64,000 nucleotides of DNA, taken from positions 992,001 to 1,056,000 of the forward strand of contig CAWCEP010000005.1 in the NCBI GenBank assembly GCA_963794615.1, given 5' to 3'. The stretch comes from Chersky-840 sp963794615. GTDB lineage: Bacteria; Actinomycetota; Acidimicrobiia; Acidimicrobiales; UBA8190. Shown piece after piece: positions 25,413 through 34,365 of the stretch; position 1 is the stretch's first letter, and each line of letters starts with the position of its first letter. Under the pieces are notes generated by a model that ran no database searches, was not told the origin of the DNA, and saw only the letters and a program-made list of their open reading frames with translations. The position numbers and the translations under genes were made by a program.

Positions 25413-27803
25413 ATGGTGAGCCCAAGGGGGGAAGGCCACGACTCCGTCACTCGCGAGCATCCCGGAGCGGTCGACGCCGGGCCGGCAACCGGACCGACGA
25501 CCAAGGTCGTCTACGACGTCGTAGGCATCCTCTGGACGGTGGCGTGTGCCGCCGTCGTGCTCATTCGAGCCCTGCGGCCGGGCGTTTCACTCGGTCCGTT
25601 CGATCTGCTCACGCGCTTCGGGACCACCCATCAGCCCGGTGTCGTCGTGCACAACGCCATCCAGGCGGACCAGATCCAGCAGTTCGTGCCGTGGACCGAC
25701 CTGGCGTGGCATCAGGTCCACAGCGGCATCCTGCCGTTGTGGAGCCAGTACAACGTCCTCGGCACGCCCCTCGCCTTCAACTGGCAGTCGAGCGTCTTCA
25801 GCGTCCCCGAGCTCGTGGGGTATCTGTTCCCGGTGAGCGCGGCGTTCACGGCCGTCGTGCTCACCAAGCTCGTCATCGCCGGGGCCGGCGCCTACGTGTT
25901 GTGCCGGGTGCTCGGGCTCGGCCCCCTGAGCGCGGCGTTCGGCGGGACCGTCTTCGAGCTCTCCGGTCCGATGATCGTCCACGGTGGGTGGCCCCACACG
26001 TCGGTGACGTGCTGGGCCGGCTGGATCCTGGCCGCGGCGGTGCTCCTCATGCGGGGTCGCCATCGGCTTCGCCACACGGTGATGCTCGCCGTCGTGGTGG
26101 CCCTCGCCGTCTACGGCGGGCATCCCGAGAGCCTCGTCGTGCTGGGGGCAACGGTCCTGGTCTTCGTGGCCGTCTATCTGGTGGTGCGGGCCCGGTCGGC
26201 GCAAGACGCCGTGGCCCGCCCGATCCGGGATCTGGTGGTGGCGGGGGTGTGCGGGCTCGGGCTGGCGGCACCGTTGTTGCTGCCCGGCGTGCAGCTGGCG
26301 TTGAACTCGGTCCGTCGCTACGGATCGGGCAGCCCGCCTACTCCATCACGCAGGTGCCCAACGTCCTCGTGGCGGGCCTCCAGGGCCCCGACTTCAAGAC
26401 GGCGGCGTACGTGGGTGTGATCGCCGTCGTCCTCGCCGCGGTGGGGACGCGCCTGGCCTGGCACCGGCCCGAGGTGCCCGCCTTGGCGGCGGCGGTGGTC
26501 GTGACGGCCGTGCTCACCTTCGTCGCACCTGCCGACCGGATCCTGGCCCTGCTCCCCGGGGGCAAGACGATCACCTGGAGCCGGGCGGTGATGCCGATGG
26601 CGCTGGCGATCGCCGTGCTCGGTGCCTTCGGCCTCGACGCGTTGCTCAGGTCGGCCCACGACCGCGTCGTGATCCGCTGGGCGGCCGGGGGGTTCGTCGC
26701 CGCCGGGGTCGTGCTGGCCGGACTCCTCGTCGCGGTCCAGCTCGGGGTGTCGAAGGCGGCCGTGCACCACAAGGGCGCCTTGCTCTGGCCCGCCGCGCAG
26801 GTCGTGGTCGGTCTGGGCCTGGTGGCGGGGTTGTGGTGGTGGGGACGACCCGCGTCGCACGGCCGGGCCCCTCGAAGACGGTCGGCCCCGGTCATGGTGG
26901 TGGCCGTGCTGCTCGCCGTCGAGACAGGCTTCCTGCTCAGCGCGGGGGTGCCGTTCTGGTCGGTCAGCTCGGGGTACTTCACACCTGCCCCCGCCATCAC
27001 TGCCCTTCAGGACAGCGTGGGTTCGGCGCTCGTGGGGTACGGGACCTGTCGTCCTCTGGAGTACCTCACGTCGAATCCGGGCGAAGTCGGGATCCGCCCG
27101 AACGCCAACATCGGGTACGGGATCCACGAGTTCGTTATCTACGACCCCATCCTGCCCCGGAGCTACTACCAATCGTGGCTGGCCGTGAGCGGTGTGCACT
27201 CCCCCGCCGCCCTCACCACGCTGGGCGTGTTCTGCGCGCGCATCACGACCGCCACTCAGGCCCGTGTCTACGGCGTCAACTACGTGCTCGAGCCGGCTCA
27301 CCACGTCGGACCGACGGGCAGCGTCTACGCCGGGGCCATCGGCCGTGAAACGCTCTACCGCATCCCGGACTCGGCCAGTGCCACCCTGGTCCCGCCGCTG
27401 GCCCACGGGGCCACGCTCCCCACCGAAGCCGCCGGGGTGCCGGTGGCGGTCACGTATTCGGGTCCCGCCGTCGTGGCGGGTGGTGGTGGACAGCGCCGCA
27501 CCCCAGATCTTGCGCCTCCGTCTCAGCGCGGTGCCGGGATGGCAGGCGACCATCGACGGACATCCCCTCGCACTGCGGACGTGGGCCACCGGGGCCATGC
27601 TCGAAGCGTTGGTGCCCCCCGGTCGCCACGTCGTGGAGCTTCGGTACTGGCCGTCGCTCTTCAGCGTCGGTATCGGCGTGGCCCTGGGCACGGTGCTGGC
27701 CTTCGTGCTGGCGTGGGGTGTCCAGATAATCGCGACCCGACGCCGTGGACGCCGGCCCCGGCCGGGCCGGGCGCACGCAAGTGCCCTCCCGGGTCCGCCA
27801 TGA
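25413..27803 (+). CDS. YfhO family GT-C-like membrane protein (copy 2), two frameshifts
   Basis: One YfhO-type gene of 797 codons, broken by two compensating one-base changes. Frame 1 from ATG 25413 has the shared LPLWSQYNVLGTPLAFNW block and first membrane half, and runs to NSVRRYG. A base is lost around 26319-26327, after which GQPAYSITQVPNVLVAGLQG continues. A base is gained in CCCGCCG near 27463-27470, restoring WRVVVDSAAPQILRLRLS and PGWQATIDG. The C-terminus is RRGRR-rich. The net length is conserved. It lies six bases after the aminotransferase and overlaps the next GT2 gene by ATGA. Confidence 0.72.
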
Positions 27804-28705
27804 GCCTCGGCGACGGAGGGGCCGGGCCGGGCGGCGCCGTGCTCACCGTCGTCATCGTCGCCTACGGGTCCCCGGCCCTGCTCGCCGAAGCATTGCTGGC
27901 CCTCGACGGCACGTACCCGGTCATCGTCGTCGACAACGCATCCTCGCCCGAGACCCGAGAGCTCAGCGCGGCGTCGGGTGCCACCTACATCGATCCCGGG
28001 GTGAACCTCGGATTCGCGGCCGCCGTCAACCGCGCCCTCGCCCGCACCAACCCCCCATCGGGTGACGTCCTGCTCCTGAACCCCGACGCCCGCATCGCGC
28101 CGGGCGAGATCGGGCGGTTGCACGACCTCCTCCACCGCACCCCCGACCTGGCTGCGGTGGCGCCGTCGCTGCGCGCCGACGTGGCGGGCCGCCCGGCCCG
28201 AGCCACGTGGCCCTGGCACACGCCCGCCGGAGCGTGGGCGGAGGCGATCGGCTGCAGCGCTCGGCGGCTCGCGTCGCCGAGCTACTTCCTCGGAGGTGCG
28301 GTCCTGTTGCTCCGCCGCCAAGCCCTCGCCGATGTGGGAGTGCTCGACGAACGGTTCTTTCTCTACAGCGAGGACGAGGACTGGCAGAAGCGGGCCTGTG
28401 CCCGGGGCTGGCGTGTCCGGTACTGCCCGGAGGTCACCGCGCTGCACCGCGCCGGCGGGACCGAACACGACCCCGTCCGACTCCAACTGCGCCTGCACGC
28501 CGGGATCGAACGCTACGTCCGGAAGTGGTACGGGCCCGCCGGATGGTTCTCGTACCGGGCCGGCACCGTCGTGGGCTACAGCGCGCGCGGTCTTTTCCGA
28601 CGAGGGTCACGCCGTGCCACCGCACTGCGCCTCACCCGGTTGTATCTGGCCGGGCCGGACCGGACCGCGTTGCGGGCCGGGGCCGTGCCGCCTCTCCAGC
28701 CGTGA
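27800..28705 (+). CDS. GT2 family glycosyltransferase (rhamnosyltransferase-like)
   Basis: A 301-residue GT-A enzyme. LTVVIVAYGSPALLAEALL opens the fold, then VIVVDNASSPET, NLGFAAAVNRAL and LLLNPDARIAPGEI. The acceptor block is LDERFFLYSEDEDWQKR. It shares these segments and the tail YVRKWYG...LTRLYLAGP with the enzyme at 16887-17798, so the two arose by duplication and may add similar sugars. The ATG start overlaps the stop of the YfhO-type gene (ATGA). It converges on a sulfotransferase gene eight bases further on. Confidence 0.82.
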   Translation: MSLGDGGAGPGGAVLTVVIVAYGSPALLAEALLALDGTYPVIVVDNASSPETRELSAASGATYIDPGVNLGFAAAVNRALARTNPPSGDVLLLNPDARIAPGEIGRLHDLLHRTPDLAAVAPSLRADVAGRPARATWPWHTPAGAWAEAIGCSARRLASPSYFLGGAVLLLRRQALADVGVLDERFFLYSEDEDWQKRACARGWRVRYCPEVTALHRAGGTEHDPVRLQLRLHAGIERYVRKWYGPAGWFSYRAGTVVGYSARGLFRRGSRRATALRLTRLYLAGPDRTALRAGAVPPLQP

Positions 28706-28713
28706 ACCGCTGC

Positions 28714-29610
28714 TCAGCGCGGCTCGAAGTCCGGCCACAGACCGAGATCGAGCTCGGGGACCAGACGGGCCAGTTCCGCCACATCGGCCCGGTAGACGTC
28801 GACCAGGCGGCCGCGGGCGTCGGCGTCGATCGTCGCCTTGGGTCGCCGGGTCGGGTTCTCGGGGCGCCGGAGATCGGGCGGCCGGAACGAGTCGTCGAGG
28901 CCGAGGAACCGGTAGGTGCGGGCGAGCTGCGCGGCCGGGTCGGCGACACACTGCTCGTACTGCAGCACCAGGAGCTGTCCGGATTCGAGCGACGCGGCCC
29001 AGGGGTGCAGCGACGCGCCATAGAAGCCCCTGTCGACCGCTTCGACCACAGCCGCTCCGCTGTGGGACCCCGGAAGGCGCCGACCGTGCGCCAGGCCGGA
29101 CACGAGCCGTTCGATCGGATCGCGCACCATCACCAGGAGGCGGGCATCCGGCGCGGCTCGGCGCAGGAGGGGCGCCACCCAGGGCTGGCACAGGTAGTCC
29201 GGCGTCCACTCACCGGTGATCGTCCCGGCCGGTCTCGGGAACCATGCGTGGTACGCGCCGACCTGGGCAGGCCCGAACGGCTCGGTGGCGAAGCGAGCGA
29301 AGAAATGCCGTTCTTTGTGGATCGACGTCCGGTGGAACACGCCGGGGTGGGCGACGATCGATCCGAACCACCACGTCGTGCCCGACTTCTGGGCCCCGAT
29401 CCCGACGAAGTCAGGGGGACCGGTGCGCTCCCCGTCGGCCGTGGGGGGCGGGGCATGGGTGAATCCGGATTCCCATGGCGCGAAGGGGCCGATCCGATGC
29501 CGGACGGCGTCTCGCGCCGCGCGGGGAAGTCTGTCGCGCAGTGCTCCTGGCACCCGGTACAGCGCCCTCCCCAGCGCTTTGCGCGAAGCCACCGATTCAG
29601 GGTGCCACAC
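28714..29610 (-). CDS. PAPS-dependent sulfotransferase family protein
   Basis: A 298-residue protein with the phosphosulfate loop GIGAQKSGTTWWFGSI (about 70-85). HKERHFF follows, then MVRDPIERLVSGLAHGRRL, carrying the 3'-phosphate Arg and Ser. GEWTPDYL is the mid-protein segment seen in heparan-type and bacterial glycan sulfotransferases. The first 60 residues are basic and precede the fold; no signal peptide is obvious. It stands alone on the minus strand between two plus-strand YfhO-containing blocks. Confidence 0.84.
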   Translation of the reverse strand: MWHPESVASRKALGRALYRVPGALRDRLPRAARDAVRHRIGPFAPWESGFTHAPPPTADGERTGPPDFVGIGAQKSGTTWWFGSIVAHPGVFHRTSIHKERHFFARFATEPFGPAQVGAYHAWFPRPAGTITGEWTPDYLCQPWVAPLLRRAAPDARLLVMVRDPIERLVSGLAHGRRLPGSHSGAAVVEAVDRGFYGASLHPWAASLESGQLLVLQYEQCVADPAAQLARTYRFLGLDDSFRPPDLRRPENPTRRPKATIDADARGRLVDVYRADVAELARLVPELDLGLWPDFEPR

Positions 29611-29726
29611 GGGTCACGCCTTCGACAATCGCCGCACATGCACGGCGTCGGGACGCCGAGCCTGACATCACCGTGGCCCACGCCTAGGGTCACCGTGATG
29701 CGCGTCCTCAGCAGGGGGATCGGAAC

Positions 29727-30537
29727 GTGATCTACGTCGCCACCGTGCATTTCGGGTCGGCGCGTTGGATCGACGTGCAGTCGTCGTTCCTGCACCGAAA
29801 TATCTCGGAGCCGTTCCGCGTCTACGCCAATCTCCAGGAGGTGGAGGGAGACCACACGGCGAGCTTCGACCGCATCGTGCCGGCCAGCGGACAGCACCCC
29901 GGGAAGCTCAATCTCCTCGCCGCCGAGATCAGCGCCGACGCACAACCCGACGACATCATCATCTTTCTCGACGGGGACGCCTTCCCCGTCGTCGATCCCA
30001 TGCCGACCGTGCGGGACGCGCTCGAGCATTCGACGCTCGTCGCGGTGCGGCGCGACGAGAACGCCATCGACACCCAGCCGCACCCTGCGTTCTGCGCGGT
30101 GCGGGTACGCGACTGGGAGCGGCTGCACGGGGACTGGTCGCCGGGTTTCTGCTGGGAAGCGGAGAACGGGCGCCTCACCACCGACGTCGGTGGGAACCTG
30201 CTGCGGGCGTTGGAGCGTTCCGGGGACTCGTGGACGCCGTTGCTGCGCAGCAACCGGGTCAATCTCCATCCCCTGTGGTTCGGGATCTACGGGGGCATCG
30301 TCTACCACCATGGCGCCGGCTTCCGGTGGGCCGTGGGCCGGGTGGACTTGCGCGACATCCCGCGCGTCAAGACGCCGCGCCAAGCGCATACCGGGCGTGG
30401 GTCGCCTCCTCCGACGGCGCAACAAGGCACTGGCGCAGCGACACCATGCCCGGACCGCCGCCACCGCCGAGCGCCTGCGCGACGAGATCTTGGCCAAGAT
30501 CGAGCGGGACCCCGAGTTCTACCGGGAGTTTCTTTGA
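29727..30537 (+). CDS. Conserved hypothetical protein, GT-A-like, frameshifted
   Basis: About 269 residues over two frames. It opens IYVATVHFGSARWIDVQ and has IIIFLDGDAFPVVDP with a DxD-like site, then TDVGGNLLRALE and LHPLWFGIYGG. This is consistent with a GT-A-type transferase, but I cannot name the family. After DIPRVK near 30364-30378 the coding frame moves by one base and ends RLRDEILAKIERDPEFYREFL. The GTG start follows AGGGGG. Its stop overlaps the TTG start of the next YfhO-type gene (TTGA), so the two are probably made together. Confidence 0.6.
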
Positions 30538-32733
30538 CCACGGCGCCGGCCCGTCGGGGTCGGCGGGTGGCCAGACCCTGGGTTCCTGACGCGCTCGGCA
30601 TCGGCTGGGTCTTCGTGCTCGCCGTGGCGGTGCTCGCACCGCCCCTGGCCCACGGTGCCGCCTTCTATAGCCCCTTCGGCGGGGACCAGCTCGACTACTT
30701 CATTCCGTCGATCCACCTCACCTGGACCGAGGTGCACCAGGGTCATCTCCCGTTGTGGAACCCGTACAGCGCGCTCGGGATGCCGCTGGCATTCAACTGG
30801 CAGTCGGCGGCATTCAGTGTCCCTGCGCTCGTGAGCTACCTGGTTCCTCTCCACCTCGCCTTCGTGACCCAGATGTTCGTCACGCTCATCGTGGCCGGAT
30901 CCGGCCTCTACGTCCTCGGTCGGGTGCTCGGCCTCGGGATCCTCGGGTGTGCCATGGCCGCCACCGTCTACGAACTGAGCGGCACGTTCATGGGCTGGTT
31001 GGGATGGCCGGTGGCCGGGGTGATGTCGTGGGCAGGGTGGTTGCTGGCGGCGGCGATCCTCGTGATGCGGGGACGACGCCGGGGCCGCGCCCGGGCGGGC
31101 TTCGCGGTGGTGTTCGCCTTGGCCCTCTACGCCGGGCACCCCGAGACCGTGGTCTTGCTCGGGGTGGCCGTCGCCGTGTTCCTCGTCGTGTTCCTCGTCG
31201 TGCGTCGGCTTCGGCGCGGTGCGGGTGGTCCCGTCCTGCGGCCCGCGTTCGATCTGGTCGTCGCCGCCGTGATCGGGCTCGCCCTGGCGGCGCCGCTCGT
31301 GCTCCCCGGGGCCCAGGTCATCGTGGGGTCGATCAACAACGTGCGCGGGCTGGCGGGGATCAACCGCCAAGCCATTCCCCTCCATGACTTCATGGGGTAC
31401 TTGAGGGCCATGGGTGTCATCGGGGTGGCGTTGGTCATCATCGCCGTCGCCTGGCGTTGGCGGCGGCCCTCGCTCATCGCCTTCCTGGCCGCCGCGCTCG
31501 TCATGGCGTTGCTCGCCTTCTCCGCCCCGGTGGAGTCGGTGATGAACCGGCTCCCGTTCCTCGGCAACGTCCACTGGGAATGGGCGACGGTGGCGATGGT
31601 GTTCGCCCTCGCCGTGCCGGCCGGCGTCGGGTTGGACGTCCTGGTCCGATCGCACCCGGACCGTCGGGTGCGGTTCGGGGCCGCGGTGTCGTTCGTGGTG
31701 GCCTGCGTCGTCTTGTTGACCGTGTCCGCTACCGGGCGATTGGGCTGGCCCGTGGCCCAAGTCGTCACCGGTCTGGCCGTGGTGGGGCTCCTCACGATCC
31801 TGCCCCGACGGTGGCCGCGCCCCGCCCGCGCCGGGCCTATCTCCTCCCCGCGCCTCGGGCGATGGGCGGGGTTGGTGCTGCTCGCCACCGAGACCGCGTT
31901 CCTCGCCGCCTCGGTGGCTCCGCTGTGGAAGGCGGCGCCGATACCCTTGTCACCGCCCCCCCGGGGCGGATTCGCGTGGGCCCTGAAGCAGGACGTGGGG
32001 ACGGCGGTGCTCGGGTTGGGCACGCAGCAATTGCTTCCCCAAGTCGCCGGGCATCACCCAGAACGAGAATCTCACCTATGGCCTCCAGGAGTTCGCCGTC
32101 TACGACCCGGTCGTCCCCCGCGCCTACTTCGACTCCTGGACCGCCGCGGCCGGGACCCCGGCCGGCCCGTCGGTGTCCCCGTTGATCTTCTGCCCGGCGG
32201 TGACCTCCGCCCGGATGGCCCGCCGCTACGGCGTGGGGTTCGTCGTCGAGCCCACCGGCTTTCGCGGCCCGTCCGGGGCGGTCTTCGTGAAGAACATCAA
32301 GTTGCGCAACGTCGACCTCTACCGCATCCCCGGGGCGGCGGTGGCCACGTTGAGCCGCCTGGGCGCGGGCGGGAGCCTGCCGGGGCCCGACGCACCCGGG
32401 GCGGCGGTGGCGGTCACCCATCCCGGGCCGGCGTCGTGGAAGCTCACGACCGACGCGCCGGGACCACGGGTGCTGCGGCTCCGGCTCACCGACGTGCCGG
32501 GCTGGCACGCCAGCATCGACGGCCGCGCCCTCCCCCTGCGTCGGTTCGCCGGCGTGATGCTCCAGGCCCGCATCCCCCCCGGCCGTCACCGCATCGAGCT
32601 CCACTACTGGCCCGACATGTTCAACCTCGGCCTCGCCGTGGCCGGTGTGGCCGTCGTGGCCCTCGCCGTCCCCGTCGCCTTCGGTGCACGGCGACGGCGG
32701 GGCCGCTCCCCTACCGCTTCTCGAGCCGCATGA
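30534..32733 (+). CDS. YfhO family GT-C-like membrane protein (copy 3), frameshifted
   Basis: About 732 residues when joined. The TTG start at 30534 overlaps the previous stop. The shared block HQGHLPLWNPYSALGMPL and PLAFNW lies at about 65-85. About twelve helices follow. The first frame reaches GLGTQQLLP and then meets a run of four C at 32037-32040. Dropping one C continues as KSPGITQNENLTYGLQEF and YDPVVPRAYFDSW, ending with SWKLTTDAPGPRVLRLRL and PGWHASIDG. It ends inside the 3' part of the convergent GT2-methyltransferase gene, overlapping by 23 bases. Confidence 0.72.
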
Positions 32734-34147
32734 CGTACTGGTAGGCGAAGAGGTTGGGCCAGAGCCGCGTGATGACACGATCGAGCAAGGCCAAGATCCG
32801 CAACGGCGCCTTCTGCGACACGGGATGGTCGCCCCCACCCCGGTTGAGGATCTCCAGAGGCAGCCCCACCGCTTGGCACCGGGTCACCGTCAATCCGGTG
32901 GAGCGGGCCAGACGCTCGAAGCTGCGCCGGGTGAAGAACCGCAGATGGCCGCGATCGAGAATGCCCCGGCGGTCGTAGTCGAAGCGGCCGAAGAGCATCC
33001 GTAACCGGGGGTACCAGTGCACGGCATTGGGAATGCTCACGAGCACCCACCCGTTGGGAGCGAGATGCTCTCGTACCTGGGTGAGGAGCATGCCCGGTTC
33101 CCGGAGGTGTTCCAGGATGTCGGCGGCGAGGACGATGTCGTACTGCTCGTCGATCTCGGTCGGGAGCCCGTCGTCGAGATCGGCGGTGACGAAACGATCG
33201 AGTTTCCCCGCCACCTTCGGCCACTGGTCACGATCCACGCCCGTGACACGATTGCCCTGTTCGACGAGTTGGAGGCTCACCACGCCTTCGGCACACCCCA
33301 GATCGAGGATGTCGAGGTCGCGCCGCGACTTCAGCCATTCCCTGATCACGCCGTGGGAGGTCTCCTCGTCGTGCTTGAGCTCGTACTGCTGTTCCACGAA
33401 GGTGGCGTCCCCGGAGCCCAGGCCCATCTTGTGCATCCGGTAGCGCACCACGTGGCGCATCACGTCACGGGCGTACCCCAGCCCGTTGACGTAACAGATC
33501 TCGTCGCCGTAATAGGTCGGGATGGGAACCTCGACGATGCGCTTTCCCGACTCGACCAGTTGGGTGATGATCTCGGTGTCGAAGACGAACCCGTCGGAGT
33601 TCGACTGGAACGGGATGTCGCGCAAGGCCCGGACCGAGTACGCCCGATAGCCGCTGTGCCACTCCGAGAGCGACGTCCCCACCAGGGCGTTCTGGGCCTT
33701 GGTCAGAATACGGTTGCCGATGTACTTGTAGGCCGGCATGCCACCGCGTCGCGCCGAACCCGGCTCCATCATCCGGGAGCCGAGTACCGCATCGCACTCG
33801 TCGTTCTCGAGGGGGGCCACGATCTGGTCCAGGATCTCGGGTGCGTACTGGCCGTCACCGTGGAGCAGGACCACGATGTCGAGGTCGTGCTCCAACGCCC
33901 ACTGGTAGCCGGCTTTCTGGTTGCCCCCGTAGCCGAAGTTCATGGGGTGGCGGATGACGGTCAAGGGCAGGTCGGGCATGAGCTGCTTGTACCCGAGGCC
34001 AACCAGGTAGGTGGCGTCCTTGCTGTGGTCGTCGCAGACGAGGATCTCCGTCACCCGCTCGGCGAATTCGGGGCGGATGCGGTCGAGCACCGACGCCAGC
34101 GTCGACGCTGCGTTGTAGGCGACGATCAGGATGCCGATCCGCTTCAT
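32711..34147 (-). CDS. Fusion of DPM1-like GT2 and SAM-dependent methyltransferase
   Basis: A 478-residue two-domain protein. Residues 1-245 are a polyprenyl-phosphate-sugar-synthase-like GT2: GILIVAYNAASTL, VCDDHSKDAT, LLHGDGQYAPEIL and SEWHSGYRAYSVRAL. Residues 265-440 are a class I methyltransferase with ILDLGCAEGVVSLQL and LAADILEHLREPG, then SIPNAVHWYPR. The ATG start at 34147 lies seven bases after a GGGGGG purine run. Similar fusions occur in polysaccharide loci, where the GT2 part can load a polyprenyl phosphate for GT-C enzymes such as the adjacent YfhO-type proteins. That link is inference. Confidence 0.8.
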   Translation of the reverse strand: MKRIGILIVAYNAASTLASVLDRIRPEFAERVTEILVCDDHSKDATYLVGLGYKQLMPDLPLTVIRHPMNFGYGGNQKAGYQWALEHDLDIVVLLHGDGQYAPEILDQIVAPLENDECDAVLGSRMMEPGSARRGGMPAYKYIGNRILTKAQNALVGTSLSEWHSGYRAYSVRALRDIPFQSNSDGFVFDTEIITQLVESGKRIVEVPIPTYYGDEICYVNGLGYARDVMRHVVRYRMHKMGLGSGDATFVEQQYELKHDEETSHGVIREWLKSRRDLDILDLGCAEGVVSLQLVEQGNRVTGVDRDQWPKVAGKLDRFVTADLDDGLPTEIDEQYDIVLAADILEHLREPGMLLTQVREHLAPNGWVLVSIPNAVHWYPRLRMLFGRFDYDRRGILDRGHLRFFTRRSFERLARSTGLTVTRCQAVGLPLEILNRGGGDHPVSQKAPLRILALLDRVITRLWPNLFAYQYVMRLEKR

Positions 34148-34365
34148 GTCTTGCCCCCCAAGAACCCCGGACCCTGGTGCCAGGGTACCTGCACCGGCCG
34201 TCCCCGGTCCACGGTGAGGACCCGCCCACCTGGGCCGACGGCGAACACATCGTCCTGACGACGGTGTCCGGGGCGCGCCAGCGACCGTGGTTCTGACCTG
34301 GTCGTGCGATACCCTGAACCGTTCGAGTGCGCCCAGAGGCACCGGTGGGGGACCCAGGGAGAACG
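34148..34365. promoter_or_regulatory. Divergent intergenic region (218 bases)
   Basis: This separates the minus-strand GT2-methyltransferase start from the plus-strand YfhO copy 4 start, so it should hold promoters for both. AGGGAGAACG directly precedes ATG 34366 as a ribosome site. I see no clear -35/-10 pair or operator. Confidence 0.3.

Noticed and set aside
24089..28705. Single 1538-codon plus-strand open frame
   Set aside because: It is a chance read-through that joins the end of one frame of the WecA-like region, the first part of the aminotransferase, part of YfhO copy 2 and a complete GT2. The real genes are separate and two of them are frameshifted.
29727..32744. Single 1005-codon protein joining a GT-like domain to a YfhO domain
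   Set aside because: The fusion is produced by a frameshift. In the adjacent frame the first gene ends normally at 30537 and the YfhO gene starts at TTG 30534 with a four-base overlap.
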